DNA from: Macrophomina tecta
Taxonomy: Eukaryota > Ascomycota > Dothideomycetes > Botryosphaeriales > Botryosphaeriaceae
Direction: 5' to 3'
Length of the DNA stretch: 64,000 nt
Assembly (NCBI GenBank): GCA_024180945.1
Contig: JAKSGN010000007.1
Coordinates: 1,922,001-1,986,000, forward strand
Both the position numbers and the translations under genes were made by a program. The notes beneath the pieces were generated by a model that saw nothing but the letters and a program-made list of their open reading frames with translations, ran no database searches and was not told the origin of the DNA. How positions within the stretch are numbered: the first letter of the stretch is position 1; each line of letters opens with the position of its first letter. This document shows positions 63,350 through 64,000 of the stretch, piece by piece.

Positions 63350-64000
63350 CGATGGGATGGCCTGACTACTTCTTAGCCTGGGAAAATGTTGAACAGGAAG
63401 CAGATCCCAGGGTGGGCCGGGCTGATGACAGGGCGATGCAATTAGGACGGGCAGGTAACCGGCGATCGGGGACTTCACCTTTCTGGAATCACCGGTTGAT
63501 TCTTCTGCAGTACCACTCGCGCAGCGGAAGAGGAGCCGGGGATGATCTCGCCCGGCCGAAATACGACATGGCGCCACGGTGGGCAGAAAGGCTTCCAAGA
63601 GACGCTGGAAAGGGGAAGTTTTGCCGCTATGCACCCACTCTCAGCATCCGACAATCTGCCGCCCGGCAGTGAGCAGCGGAACGTGCAGTAATTCGTGGGG
63701 AAGTCCCCTCCGATGTTTTTCCGGGCTTTTGGTCTGGTCCCGGCCCGAAGAAAAGCGTGGAGATGGTGTGGGGCTTGCGGCTCTGGGGTGCAGCTGGTTG
63801 TCGATGCGGTACAGTCGGTGAACCTACTCCTTCTTCTCCATCTCATTCCGCTAACCCTCATACGCAGCACTCGCACCGGTCATAGCCATGCTATTGCATC
63901 ATGCTCTTGGACGTATAGAATTCGTAAAGTGTTTGTTATGCCATGACGAAATGTCAGATTGTGGGGAAGCGGGAATCCCGGCGAGCGCCAGCTCGGGATA
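63350..64000. other. Window end, nothing recognised
   Basis: Downstream flank of the membrane protein gene. Open frames up to 155 codons on both strands have no recognisable domain. Confidence 0.4.

Noticed and set aside
1..64000. tRNA genes, rRNA and CRISPR arrays
   Set aside because: I looked for GGTTCGA-type B boxes with matching A boxes and for regularly spaced direct repeats; found none convincing.
1..64000. Secondary-metabolite gene cluster
   Set aside because: No polyketide synthase, NRPS, terpene cyclase or cluster regulator was seen; neighbouring genes are unrelated housekeeping functions.

Overview
The window is nuclear DNA of a filamentous ascomycete (Pezizomycotina). The evidence is GT..AG introns of about 45-120 bp with fungal donor sites, dense genes on both strands, and fungal families: a pectate lyase, a Nop6-type RRM protein, an LRP1/Rrp47 exosome cofactor, Mgr2, a Far9/SLMAP-type FHA protein, a fungal EI24/outer-spore-wall protein and a BED-finger hAT transposon. 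I saw no tRNA, rRNA or CRISPR. A Dothideomycete is possible, but no sequence comparison was made.

Layout. 1-351: start of a secreted pectate lyase cut by the window edge, then 2.6 kb without a clear gene. 3.0-9.1 kb: a low-complexity protein with a Gly-Ser-Asn-Tyr repeat tail, and a nuclear gene with a complete I-PpoI-like His-Cys box (His-Me finger nuclease). 11.2-21.1 kb: secreted lactonase beta-propeller, CECR5-type HAD hydrolase, M20D amidohydrolase, ketopantoate reductase, LRP1/Rrp47 and a coiled-coil protein. 22.0-22.8 kb: a probable small multi-exon gene. 23254-26112: a complete hAT element with perfect 8-bp target duplication and perfect 21-bp terminal repeats, inserted in the last codons of a coiled-coil gene; its transposase has a one-base deletion. 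27.8-33.3 kb: two small low-complexity proteins and a PA-TM-RING E3 ligase. 34.4-44.1 kb: aquaporin, BTB protein, polyproline protein, Mgr3-like TPR protein and Nop6. 44456-49959: one 1,780-residue ankyrin protein (three exons) that simple ORF calling splits in two. 51.3-63.3 kb: NIF3-like protein, FHA/coiled-coil/tail-anchored STRIPAK protein, Mgr2 with micro-exons, a charged protein, an EI24-family membrane protein and a multi-pass membrane protein with 20- and 28-nt exons.

Genes are mostly independent housekeeping loci, often in divergent pairs with short shared promoters (ketopantoate reductase/LRP1; RING ligase/aquaporin; Mgr3-like/Nop6; FHA protein/Mgr2). The accessory signals are the hAT element with its damaged host gene and the His-Cys box nuclease. 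Exon borders were joined by hand from reading frame and splice-site context and are not transcript-supported.
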